This document shows positions 7,583 to 14,994 of a stretch of DNA of 29,438 bases, piece after piece. Source of the stretch: CAUZRD01 sp963582255 (GTDB lineage: Bacteria; Pseudomonadota; Alphaproteobacteria; Rhizobiales; TMED25); the NCBI GenBank assembly GCA_963582255.1, contig CAUZRD010000007.1:1-29438 (forward strand), read 5' to 3'. The notes beneath the pieces were generated by a model that was not told the origin of the DNA, ran no database searches, and worked only from the letters and a program-made list of their open reading frames with translations. The position numbers and the translations under genes were made by a program. Position 1 is the stretch's first letter. Every line of letters begins with the position of its first letter.

Positions 7583-8728
7583 TTAGTTTAAAGTTTTCCA
7601 ACCCATTGAATTGAAAAACCATCCAAATGAAACCAAAAATAATATCGAAATAAATAGGTGGATTAGTTCTGGAGAGGTAATGCCAACTAAAACTCCAGTT
7701 AATAAAGGTCCCGCAGCGGCTCCTACATCCCTCCATGTTTGATTCCTAGTCAGAGCACTCATAGCGTCCTTCGCATAAAGTTTGCTAACGGCTGCTGGAA
7801 AAAGCGTGCCCAATGCTCCCCTGCATATTACCAAGGCAGTTGATCCTAAAATCAACATACCACAACCAATCAGCATAAACCCTAAGCAACACAATAAAAT
7901 CATCAGCAGTAGCGGTATTTTCTCCCCATACTTATCAGAAATTTGGCCTGCAAGTGGAGCAATTACCATCTCACTCATTCTCCTCGCAGCAAGAATAAAG
8001 CCGCCAATGATAATCGCTGTTTCTAGGCTTGAATATTCCACCCACATCAAAGCAATTGTGACTGTAAAAACTCCATCTATCCCAAAGCCCATCCAGAACA
8101 TGAGTATGTCAATAGATTCGGGCTTGGGTATAAAAATCCCCTTTTTAGATTGGGTTTTTGACGAGATAGGCTTTCCTAGATTGGTCAGGTACATTGAAAG
8201 AACAACCGACAACAAAGAAAAAATAGCCATATAAATGAAGACAGTCTTGGGGCCAGAAAATACCGCGATCCAAGCACCTCCCAGCATTGCCATTAATGGC
8301 CCCACTTGCTCTACAGATCGACTGATGCCGATACGTTTTCCGATTTTATTTGGATTAATAGACGCATAATTCAACGTAACCAATAGTAAGGCTGCATATG
8401 ACAGGCCCCATGAAATGCGTGAAGCACATAGGGCAAAAACCCCATCAGAAATCGCATAACCTAGCGTAGAAGTAGCTGCAATAATTGATGCAATGAAGGC
8501 GGTTTTTTTATAGCCTACTTTCTCAGCAAATCGTACAACCAACCCATAAGTAAATGTGCGCGCAATGCGGTTAATTGACAACAATAGCCCAACAGCCGCC
8601 ATGCTAACACCAAAGGCTTCGGCATTAACTGGCAGCACAACATAGAGCAGCGCATCTCCGAGCAAGGCAATCGATAATACCCAGGAAGATAACCATACAT
8701 TTCGTAAAACTAACTCATCTTTTTCCAA
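7583..8728 (-). CDS. Major facilitator superfamily (MFS) transporter
   Basis: A 381-residue inner-membrane transporter with about 12 hydrophobic helices. The first half holds the loop RFAEKVGYKKTAF between helices 2 and 3. The second half holds its counterpart GQISDKYGEKIPLLL, close to the classical MFS A-motif G-x-x-x-D-(R/K)-x-G-(R/K). A basic linker of about 25 residues (around KTQSKKGIFIPKPES) separates the halves. Length is at the short end for MFS. The helix after RNQTWRDVGAAAGPLLTGV is the typical eleventh segment. Substrate is unknown and there is no adjacent regulator. It appears to be the first gene of a two-gene AT-rich minus-strand unit with the hypothetical protein. Confidence 0.88.
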   Translation of the reverse strand: MEKDELVLRNVWLSSWVLSIALLGDALLYVVLPVNAEAFGVSMAAVGLLLSINRIARTFTYGLVVRFAEKVGYKKTAFIASIIAATSTLGYAISDGVFALCASRISWGLSYAALLLVTLNYASINPNKIGKRIGISRSVEQVGPLMAMLGGAWIAVFSGPKTVFIYMAIFSLLSVVLSMYLTNLGKPISSKTQSKKGIFIPKPESIDILMFWMGFGIDGVFTVTIALMWVEYSSLETAIIIGGFILAARRMSEMVIAPLAGQISDKYGEKIPLLLMILLCCLGFMLIGCGMLILGSTALVICRGALGTLFPAAVSKLYAKDAMSALTRNQTWRDVGAAAGPLLTGVLVGITSPELIHLFISILFLVSFGWFFNSMGWKTLN

Positions 8729-9143
8729 AATGAAGCCGCCTTAGATAAAAGTATTTAGAATGAGACTTAAGTGATAGAAATTAAAGTGGTTAAAAAGCTC
8801 AAGGGTTAGAACAGCGGCTATTCAATACTACAAATTTGGCATTCTCGTCCGATTGGTAACCACTCGACGGGTAGATGTCCCTTGTTCGGATCGTTCGTCT
8901 ACTTCATCAATACGTAGATGTGTAAAGTGGAAGTGGTGTTCAGCTTCTACTGAGTATGTTGAGCTATGAGGTGGACATGCTATCTTCTCGTAGGGTGATG
9001 TCATTCACCTGAGCGACAACCGTGATCTGATTGTGTGCCAATCAGCGGTTGACGTGGTTAACCAGAATGACGCTAGCGTACTTGGTCTTAGGTTAGGTAA
9101 GTAATTTCCCATCCACAATGCCAATCTATATGATGACGATAAT
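8729..9143. other. Divergent intergenic region upstream of the glycan cluster
   Basis: This 415-base gap lies between the divergent MFS gene and the first glycan-cluster gene and must carry promoters for both. I see no convincing -10/-35 pair on the plus strand; a TTGACG at 9049-9054 has no good -10 partner. A 34-codon open stretch on the plus strand (about 8991-9095, containing LSDNRDLIVCQSAVDVVNQN) reads somewhat protein-like and could be a gene tail, but it has no start and no recognised family. No tRNA or attachment repeat was seen. Confidence 0.4.
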
Positions 9144-9905
9144 ATGAAGACTATCAGATTGATTGCCCGCCTCGACGTGAAGGCACCTAACTTGATCAAA
9201 GGTATCCACCTCGAGGGGCTACGCAAGATCGGGGATCCGGCTCAGTTCGCCCTAAAATACTATGAACAAGGCATCGACGAGATTATCTATATGGATATCG
9301 TCGCCAGCCTCTATCAACGCAATAGCCTCGGCAACATTGTTACCGATACGACAGAGAACGTGTTTATTCCGATTACGGTCGGCGGCGGCATTCGCTCACT
9401 CGCTGACGTCGAGAAAATGATGCGATGCGGCGCAGACAAGGTGGCACTTAATACCTCGGTCGTGCAGCGACCCGAACTCATTACCGAGATTGCCAACCGG
9501 TTCGGCTCGCAATGCATGGTGCTGTCGATCGAGGCTAAGCAATCTGGGCCTGGGTGCTGGGAGGCATACGTCGACAACGGGCGTGAGCATACGGGCCTCG
9601 AGGTCGTCGAGTGGGCAAAACAAGCCGTTGACTTGGGGGCGGGCGAGGTACTCGTGACCTCAGTCGATCGCGAAGGCACACGAAAGGGCTTCGACGTCGT
9701 GTTGACTAGAGCAGTGGCGGACGCGGTGCCCGTTCCAGTGATTGCCAGTGGCGGAATGGGTGCAACAGAGCATTTGAGCGAGGTGGTACTGGAGGGCCAT
9801 GCCAACGCGGTCGCGATGGCCGACATCCTGCATTATGGCCGTACGGGGCTCGACGAGATCAGGGCTTCGGCCGCCAACGACGGTATCAGTGTGAGAAGCA
9901 TATGA
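9144..9905 (+). CDS. wbuZ: HisF-like synthase subunit of a sugar amidotransferase system (WbuZ type)
   Basis: A 253-residue (beta-alpha)8 barrel of the HisF family. It carries IARLDVKAPNLIKGIHLEGL (7-26) and DIVASLYQRNSLGNI (51-65), plus the phosphate-binding segments ITVGGGIRS (77-85) and VIASGGMG. Asp11 of HisF is kept, but the second catalytic Asp of histidine-pathway HisF (Asp130) is Glu130 here (LSIEAKQ). The LDVK-x-PNL-x-KGIHLEGL and VASLYxRNSL patterns are those of the WbuZ/HisF2 copies found in polysaccharide loci. There they pass ammonia from the glutaminase partner to an N-acetyl sugar amidotransferase, converting an N-acetyl into an acetamidino group. Its start overlaps nothing, its stop overlaps the HisH-like start (ATGA), and the amidotransferase partner lies 5 kb downstream. 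A role in histidine synthesis is unlikely. Confidence 0.88.
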   Translation: MKTIRLIARLDVKAPNLIKGIHLEGLRKIGDPAQFALKYYEQGIDEIIYMDIVASLYQRNSLGNIVTDTTENVFIPITVGGGIRSLADVEKMMRCGADKVALNTSVVQRPELITEIANRFGSQCMVLSIEAKQSGPGCWEAYVDNGREHTGLEVVEWAKQAVDLGAGEVLVTSVDREGTRKGFDVVLTRAVADAVPVPVIASGGMGATEHLSEVVLEGHANAVAMADILHYGRTGLDEIRASAANDGISVRSI

Positions 9906-10549
9906 GCGGAACCGCAGTTATCGTGGACTACGGCGTCGGAAACCTGCGCAGCGTCGCCCGGGCAGTCGCGGCTTGCGGGTCGGAGCCAGTACTCGCCTCA
10001 AATGCTGCCAAGATTGATAGGGCAGAAAAAATAATTCTACCCGGTGTGGGTGCTTTTGCTTCATGTGTCGAGGCACTAGACGCGCACAGCCTCAAAGAAC
10101 CAGTTCTGCGCGCGATGAACGACAATAGGCCTATACTCGGAATCTGCGTCGGCATGCAGATGCTGCTTGATAAAAGCGAGGAGTTTGGCGAGCACGCAGG
10201 GCTCGGACGCATTGCCGGGAGCGTTGTCGCCATCCCGCGCGAGGGAGTGGATGGAGTGCAGCACAAAATCCCTCACGTCGGCTGGTCACCTCTGCAGCCA
10301 TCTGGCGCGGGATGGAAGGGTACTATTCTCGAAGGCATCGAGCCCGGCAGCAACTGTTACTTTGTGCACTCGTTCTCGGCGCGACCGGAACGGTCCGATG
10401 TCAAGCTCGCGGTATGTGACTACGACGGAATCGAGATCTGCGCGGCGGTGCGCACTGGCAATCTCTATGGTGTACAATTTCATCCCGAGAAGAGCGGGCC
10501 CGTAGGGTTAAGGATATTTAACAACTTTCTTAGTCTGCCTGCCGCCTGA
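9902..10549 (+). CDS. wbuY: HisH-like glutamine amidotransferase subunit (WbuY type)
   Basis: A 215-residue class I glutaminase of HisH length. The triad is visible: nucleophile Cys82 in ILGICVGMQMLL, His194 and Glu196 in VQFHPEKSG. The oxyanion PGVGAF motif is at 47-52, and VDYGVGNLRSV (8-18) is the usual HisH start. It hydrolyses glutamine and feeds ammonia into the barrel of the HisF-like partner, with which it is translationally coupled through an ATGA overlap. In WbuXYZ/WbpG-HisH2-HisF2 systems this pair supplies nitrogen to the N-acetyl sugar amidotransferase, which is encoded here at 14995. Context therefore argues for glycan amidination rather than histidine biosynthesis, because no other his gene is nearby. 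Confidence 0.9.
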   Translation: MSGTAVIVDYGVGNLRSVARAVAACGSEPVLASNAAKIDRAEKIILPGVGAFASCVEALDAHSLKEPVLRAMNDNRPILGICVGMQMLLDKSEEFGEHAGLGRIAGSVVAIPREGVDGVQHKIPHVGWSPLQPSGAGWKGTILEGIEPGSNCYFVHSFSARPERSDVKLAVCDYDGIEICAAVRTGNLYGVQFHPEKSGPVGLRIFNNFLSLPAA

Positions 10550-10584
10550 TAAACAGATAGACCCCACAATATATAGGAAGAAGT

Positions 10585-11631
10585 ATGCCAATGAAATCCG
10601 AAGTCGACTGGCGCGGTGCGGTGCTATTCGGCGCCGGGCGGATGGCACACTGCCATGCCCTTGCTTTGAAGGAACTTGGCGTGCCCGTGACCAGCGTATG
10701 TGATCTAAACCGGGAGGCGTGTGATGCGCTGAGCGAAGAGTTCTCGGTGCCATCGGAGTGCCGGTTTACCTCATCTGCAGAAATGATGGCTGCCAACCAA
10801 AACGCCGATATCGTTGTTATAGCTACGACCGCAAATAGCCACGCTGAATTGGTGATTGAAGCGGCGAAAGCCGGAGCACAAAAAATTATTTGCGAGAAAC
10901 CTCTAGCGACTTCGGTGGCCGACTGCGATGCCATGATCGCAGCATGCAGGGCATCCAACACAGAGCTCGCGGTTAACCATCAGATGCGGTTCATGGACAA
11001 GTATATAAATGTGCGTGACGAATTCGCCAGCGGCAAGCTCGGACGGCTTGCTAGTATGACCGTGATCGGCGGTTGCATGGGACTGGCAATGAACGGCTCT
11101 CACTATGTCGAGGCGTTTTCTTTTCTGACTGGAGCGGAACCGATTTCAGCTAGGGGTTGGTTCATCGGTGAAGAGTTTAATAATCCGCGAGGTCCGGAGT
11201 TCTTTGACAGGGCTGGTGATTTTCAAATCCTCGGCGATACCGGTCAGCGCCTCACCATCATGATTGGAGCGGACCAGGGCCACGGCATGACCGTAACCTA
11301 CGCCGGTACCTACGGGCACATATTCGTTGACGAACTAGCAGGTGATGGTATCGTCACAACCCGAAAGACAGAGCATCGGAGCCAATCGGTAACGCGCTAT
11401 GGTATGCCGTGGGATCAGCGCAAGCTGCATTTTACTGAAGACGATAACATCGGTTCCACGCGGGATGTTTTGCGAGCACTAGCAACGAGCAACGGCTATC
11501 CCGACGGGGTAGCCGGAAGACGTGTTATTGCTACGCTTACTTCGTGCTATGCCTCGGCGGAACATAACGGACAGCTGGTCAAGATAAACGATCCAACAGT
11601 CGCTATCGACCGACGGTTCCCCTGGGCATGA
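10585..11631 (+). CDS. Gfo/Idh/MocA-family oxidoreductase (first of three)
   Basis: A 348-residue NAD(P)-dependent sugar oxidoreductase. The nucleotide-binding loop is GAGRMAHCHA (16-25), IICEKPLATS (101-110) holds the catalytic-type EKP lysine, and NHQMRFMDKY follows. The domain-two segment GSHYVEAFSFLTG stands where the family usually has G-x-H-x-x-D, with Glu in the later position. Such enzymes oxidise or epimerise sugars or inositols at the level of free or nucleotide-linked sugar. GGAAGA-like bases precede the ATG at 10585. It lies 35 bases after the glutaminase and 71 bases before a cytidylyltransferase, so it probably tailors the sugar that is CMP-activated. The specific reaction is unknown. 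Confidence 0.87.
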   Translation: MPMKSEVDWRGAVLFGAGRMAHCHALALKELGVPVTSVCDLNREACDALSEEFSVPSECRFTSSAEMMAANQNADIVVIATTANSHAELVIEAAKAGAQKIICEKPLATSVADCDAMIAACRASNTELAVNHQMRFMDKYINVRDEFASGKLGRLASMTVIGGCMGLAMNGSHYVEAFSFLTGAEPISARGWFIGEEFNNPRGPEFFDRAGDFQILGDTGQRLTIMIGADQGHGMTVTYAGTYGHIFVDELAGDGIVTTRKTEHRSQSVTRYGMPWDQRKLHFTEDDNIGSTRDVLRALATSNGYPDGVAGRRVIATLTSCYASAEHNGQLVKINDPTVAIDRRFPWA

Positions 11632-11702
11632 GCAGATGGGGCAACATCGGTCAGAGGGAAGACCTGTAATGGCCGCAGCAGCGTATACAATAAAGGCCCT
11701 AA

Positions 11703-12416
11703 ATGATTAACGGTATCGAAGTAGTCGCATGTGTGCCAGCACGCGGCGGTAGCAAATCGATCCCACGCAAAAACCTGCACCCACTTGGTGGCCAACCGCT
11801 GTTGGCCTGGCCGATAGAAACCGCACTGGCCACACCTGAAATTGACAGAGTAATCGTGTCCACGGACGATGCCGAAATAGCTAGGATAGGCCGTTCACTA
11901 GGTGCAGAAATCCACGAGCGGCCGGCTGAACTGGCGGACGATAAGGCACTAGTCATCGACGCAGTTAGGCATCTTCTAACGATGCTGAAGACGGAGGGCC
12001 ATCCACTTGGTATTGGTCTCCTACTGGAGGCCACCTCTCCGTTCCGTACGCCTGAGATGGTGTCGCGCTGCATCCACCGACTAGTTGAGGAAGATCTGGA
12101 TTCCATCGCTACTTTCAGTCCAAGCTCGATTAATCCGGAACGTACCTGGCGGATAGAAGGAGAAAAACCGCGCCCGTTCATCGAAGGAGCCGTACCATGG
12201 AAGCCTCGCCAACAGCTAACACCAGCCTTCCAACTCAACGGTGCAGTCTATGCTTTCTGGGCCGAGAGGCTTCCGGCTAACGGCCCAAGCTTCCTATTCG
12301 GCCGAATGGGCGCGGAGATTTTATCAGCAGAGAATGTCATCGACATCGACGACGAAAAGGACTTTGTAACCGCAAATGCAATACTCGAATCCTCACAACG
12401 CTCCGACACTCGCTGA
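11703..12416 (+). CDS. CMP-sugar cytidylyltransferase (NeuA/LegF/PseF-type), copy 1
   Basis: A 237-residue CMP-N-acylneuraminate synthetase-family enzyme that joins CTP and a nonulosonic or similar ulosonic acid. The CTP-binding loop VACVPARGGSKSIPRKNLHPLGG runs from residue 8 to 30, VIVSTDDAEIA at about 50-60, and a late IDIDDEKDF acidic motif supports metal binding. In the mid motif it has LLLEATSPFR, whereas typical sialate/legionaminate synthetases and the second copy in this cluster have LLQPTSPLR. That suggests a different sugar or a subfamily. It overlaps the following SDR gene by 41 bases. Cytoplasmic. KDO-type KdsB is excluded by the GGSK-x-I-x-RKN loop. Confidence 0.9.
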   Translation: MINGIEVVACVPARGGSKSIPRKNLHPLGGQPLLAWPIETALATPEIDRVIVSTDDAEIARIGRSLGAEIHERPAELADDKALVIDAVRHLLTMLKTEGHPLGIGLLLEATSPFRTPEMVSRCIHRLVEEDLDSIATFSPSSINPERTWRIEGEKPRPFIEGAVPWKPRQQLTPAFQLNGAVYAFWAERLPANGPSFLFGRMGAEILSAENVIDIDDEKDFVTANAILESSQRSDTR

Positions 12417-13200
12417 GCTGTTCTCGCTCAAGGGCCGGAACGCATTGATCATCGGCGGCGGCGGCTTGCTTGGCGGTGAGATCACCCATGCGCTAGCAGA
12501 GCTCGGCGCGCGCATTATCATCGCCAGCCGTAACATTGACGAGTGCCAAGCATTCGCCGACGGAGTGCGCGACAACTACGAGAAAGTCAGGATCGATTCG
12601 CTTAAGGTCGACATTACCGATCCTACCTCGATCCAAACACTTTTCGATGGAGTAGGACCGCTGGTAGGCGGACGGATCGATATCCTCGTCAATTCTGGTT
12701 GGTCTGGTCGTAAAAATACATTCGAGTCAATCTCGGACGACGACTGGGATCTCGATATTGAAGTCTGCCTCAATGGGGTATTCCGCTCGATTAAGGCAGC
12801 GGTGCCGTTGATGAAAGCGAACGGCGGTACGATCGTCTCCATTGCCTCGATGTACGGTCATGTAGCGCCTGACTACCGTCTTTACGACAGCGAGAGTTTA
12901 GCCAATCCACCGAGCTACGGTGCCGCCAAAGCAGGCGTAATCCAGCTCACGAAGTATCTTGCCAGCTTCCTATCACCACACAAAATTCGAGCCAACTGCA
13001 TCAGCCCAGGGCCATTCCCGTTCGAATCAACGCAGAAGGAAAATCCAGACTTCATCGCGCGACTTTCAGCCAAGAATCCACTTAACCGCATCGGAACCCC
13101 CCCAGATATGAAGGGAGCAGCGGCGCTGTTATGCTCCGATGCCGGTGCCTACATCAACGGGCAAAATATCTGTGTTGACGGTGGCTGGGGAATATGGTGA
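12376..13200 (+). CDS. Short-chain dehydrogenase/reductase, PtmA-like (copy 1)
   Basis: A 274-residue classical SDR. The cofactor loop is ALIIGGGGLLGGEI (23-36), LVNSGWSG replaces the usual NNAG, Asn133 lies in the active-site helix, and the catalytic set is Ser158, Tyr181 and Lys185 in ASMYGHVAPDYRLYD and PPSYGAAKAG. The SMYG-x-VAPD-x-R-x-Y block is characteristic of PtmA-type SDRs in flagellin or surface-glycan loci. The ATG at 12376 lies inside the preceding cytidylyltransferase (41-base overlap), leaving about 15 residues before the SDR core. A later start is possible but no ATG occurs close by. Its stop overlaps the next gene by 7 bases. It is a likely sugar dehydrogenase, reductase or epimerase in the CMP-sugar pathway. 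Confidence 0.88.
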   Translation: MQYSNPHNAPTLAELFSLKGRNALIIGGGGLLGGEITHALAELGARIIIASRNIDECQAFADGVRDNYEKVRIDSLKVDITDPTSIQTLFDGVGPLVGGRIDILVNSGWSGRKNTFESISDDDWDLDIEVCLNGVFRSIKAAVPLMKANGGTIVSIASMYGHVAPDYRLYDSESLANPPSYGAAKAGVIQLTKYLASFLSPHKIRANCISPGPFPFESTQKENPDFIARLSAKNPLNRIGTPPDMKGAAALLCSDAGAYINGQNICVDGGWGIW

Positions 13201-14102
13201 TACGCGTCGGCATTATCGGGTTGAGCGAGGGCAATGGTCATCCGTTCTCCTTCTCTGCCATCATCAACGGTTATGATACCAACAGGTTCGCCGACGCGGG
13301 CTGGCCGGAGATCCTTGATTATCTAAACCGGCAGCCCACGAAAAATTTTGGGTTTGACGATGTTAAGGTCACACACGCCTGGACACAGAATAAAGAGGTA
13401 ACAGACAAGCTGTGTGCCGCCTGCCTTATCGAGAAGGCCGTCAAGTCACCAGAAGACATGCTGGGACAGGTAGACGCGCTAATCATTGGTCGTGACGACT
13501 GGGAGACTCACGCGCCGCTAGCGATGCCATTCTTGAAAAACGGCACAAGCGTATTCATTGACAAGCCCCTGACACTCGATATGGATGAGCTGGCTGCATT
13601 CGAACCCTACCTGCGTTCAGGCATACTGATGTCGACTGCAGGACTGCGCTATGCGCGCGAGCTAGATCTCTTGCGCAAGGATCCACATCTTCTCGGTAAT
13701 ATTCATCTTGTCTCGGCCACAGTACTCAACGGAGTCGACCGCTACGGCGTGCACATGCTCGACGCTATTTCAAGCTTGGGGCTAGGACAGGTTAGTCGCG
13801 CTCTAAGGCGCGATACAACGCATGAAGCATATGCGATCACGCTCGTGAGTGGTGTGCCGGTCAACCTCGACTGCCTGGGAGCGGTTGGGAAGACGTTCCA
13901 CATCAGCGTGTTCGGTGACCTCGGTCAGATGCATGTCGACCTCTACGATAACTTTTCTGCATTCCATCGAACTCTCGATCACTTCTTTCATATGGTGAGG
14001 ACAAATGAAGCTCCGATTGCGATCGATGACACCATCAAAACCATGCGCTTCTTGTCAAGCGCGCGTGCAATGGCCCCCGGCGACAGTGTGGAGATAGACT
14101 GA
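13194..14102 (+). CDS. Divergent Gfo/Idh-like oxidoreductase (second of three)
   Basis: A 302-residue protein that looks like a shortened Gfo/Idh/MocA enzyme. The Rossmann start is VGIIGLSEGNGHPF (5-18), where the usual G-x-G-x-x-G/A is altered. ALIIGRDDWETHAPLAMPFL (95-114) and FIDKPLTLDMDE (121-132) replace the standard motif, so EKP has become DKP. GVDRYGVHMLDAISSLG carries the domain-two His and Asp. The start overlaps the SDR stop by 7 bases and the TGA at the end overlaps the next ATG, so it is embedded in a translationally coupled trio (SDR, this gene, SDR). Because the cofactor loop is unusual, it may bind NAD(P) differently or be a non-oxidoreductase member. The function is inferred from fold and context only. 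Confidence 0.75.
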   Translation: MVIRVGIIGLSEGNGHPFSFSAIINGYDTNRFADAGWPEILDYLNRQPTKNFGFDDVKVTHAWTQNKEVTDKLCAACLIEKAVKSPEDMLGQVDALIIGRDDWETHAPLAMPFLKNGTSVFIDKPLTLDMDELAAFEPYLRSGILMSTAGLRYARELDLLRKDPHLLGNIHLVSATVLNGVDRYGVHMLDAISSLGLGQVSRALRRDTTHEAYAITLVSGVPVNLDCLGAVGKTFHISVFGDLGQMHVDLYDNFSAFHRTLDHFFHMVRTNEAPIAIDDTIKTMRFLSSARAMAPGDSVEID

Positions 14103-14923
14103 TGAATACGGCAAGGTTTGATTTAACCGGAAAGACGGCTGTGGTAACGGGTGGGGCCGGCATTCTCGGTGCCCGTTTTTGCGGTGCGCTGGCCGAGCAT
14201 GGAGCTAATGTCACTATCGTTGACTTGAACAAAGAGGCAGCGATGGAAACGCGGGAAAAGCTGATCACCAACGGACTACCGAAAGAGCAATTATATGCAC
14301 TAGATTGCGATGTATCAGATCCAGCAAGCGTGGCGGCTATGGTTGATGCGACGGTGGAACGTTTCTGCAGCATCGACGTGCTACTCAACAATGCCGCGTC
14401 AAAATCTAATGACCTAGAGGCCTTTTTTGCTCCATTCGAAACATTCTCTTTAGAAGAATGGCGCAAAATTATGTCGGTCAACATCGATGGCATGTTCCTG
14501 GTGGCGCAAGCGGTGGGCCGTCAAATGCTGGTACAGGACCGCGGTGGCTCAATCATCCAGACCGCATCCATCTACGGCGTCGTCGCACCCGATCCGAGAA
14601 TTTACGAAGGCTCGCACTATCTTGGCCGACAGATCAATACACCCGCCGTCTACAGCGCCTCGAAGGCGGCGGTGATCGGCCTTTCGCTATACCTCGCTGC
14701 GTACTGGGGCGAGCAGGGTATCCGCGTTAACACGCTGAGCCCGGGCGGGGTCGAGAGTGGTCAGAACGAGATTTTCCAGCAGCGCTATGGCGCACGCGTT
14801 CCGCTTGGACGTATGGCGCGCGGTGATGAGATGCTGGGAGCGATAGTTTTTCTCGCCTCCGATGCCTCGAGTTATTTCACGGGCCAAAACGTTGTGGTCG
14901 ACGGCGGGCTGTCATGCTGGTAG
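14102..14923 (+). CDS. Short-chain dehydrogenase/reductase, PtmA-like (copy 2)
   Basis: A 273-residue classical SDR with cofactor loop TAVVTGGAGILGARF (12-26), Asp41 in TIVDLNKE favouring NAD over NADP, NNAAS at 96-100, Asn127, and catalytic Ser156, Tyr184 and Lys188 (TASIYGVVAPDPRIY, then VYSASKAAVIGL). It is a paralogue of the SDR at 12376, sharing the S-x-YG-x-VAPD-x-R block, but is closer to the textbook SDR pattern. An insertion of about 16 residues lies between Ser and Tyr. It is coupled to the preceding Gfo-like gene (ATGA-type overlap at 14099-14104). Two PtmA-like enzymes in one locus suggest two successive redox steps, or an epimerisation by oxidation and reduction, on the glycan precursor. 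Confidence 0.9.
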   Translation: MNTARFDLTGKTAVVTGGAGILGARFCGALAEHGANVTIVDLNKEAAMETREKLITNGLPKEQLYALDCDVSDPASVAAMVDATVERFCSIDVLLNNAASKSNDLEAFFAPFETFSLEEWRKIMSVNIDGMFLVAQAVGRQMLVQDRGGSIIQTASIYGVVAPDPRIYEGSHYLGRQINTPAVYSASKAAVIGLSLYLAAYWGEQGIRVNTLSPGGVESGQNEIFQQRYGARVPLGRMARGDEMLGAIVFLASDASSYFTGQNVVVDGGLSCW

Positions 14924-14940
14924 GACGATTGAAATCGTCT
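14923..14940 (+). terminator. Short hairpin between SDR 2 and the amidotransferase
   Basis: GGACGAT pairs with ATCGTCT (one G-T closing pair) around a TGAA loop, followed by TTATC. It begins at the last base of the SDR stop codon. The stem is short and the T-run weak, so it may be an attenuator that reduces expression downstream rather than a full terminator. Confidence 0.35.
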
Positions 14941-14994
14941 TTATCATAATTCGTGATTCAAAATTTTGCACTTGATTCTATGTCGGGGCACGCA

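Noticed and set aside
8991..9095. Protein-like 34-codon stretch on the plus strand before the HisF-like gene
   Set aside because: No start codon, no recognised family, too short to call even as a pseudogene; mentioned in the gap entry only.
9144..10549. Histidine biosynthesis genes hisF and hisH
   Set aside because: The barrel has polysaccharide-type motifs and Glu at the second catalytic position, the other his genes are absent and an N-acetyl sugar amidotransferase is in the same cluster.
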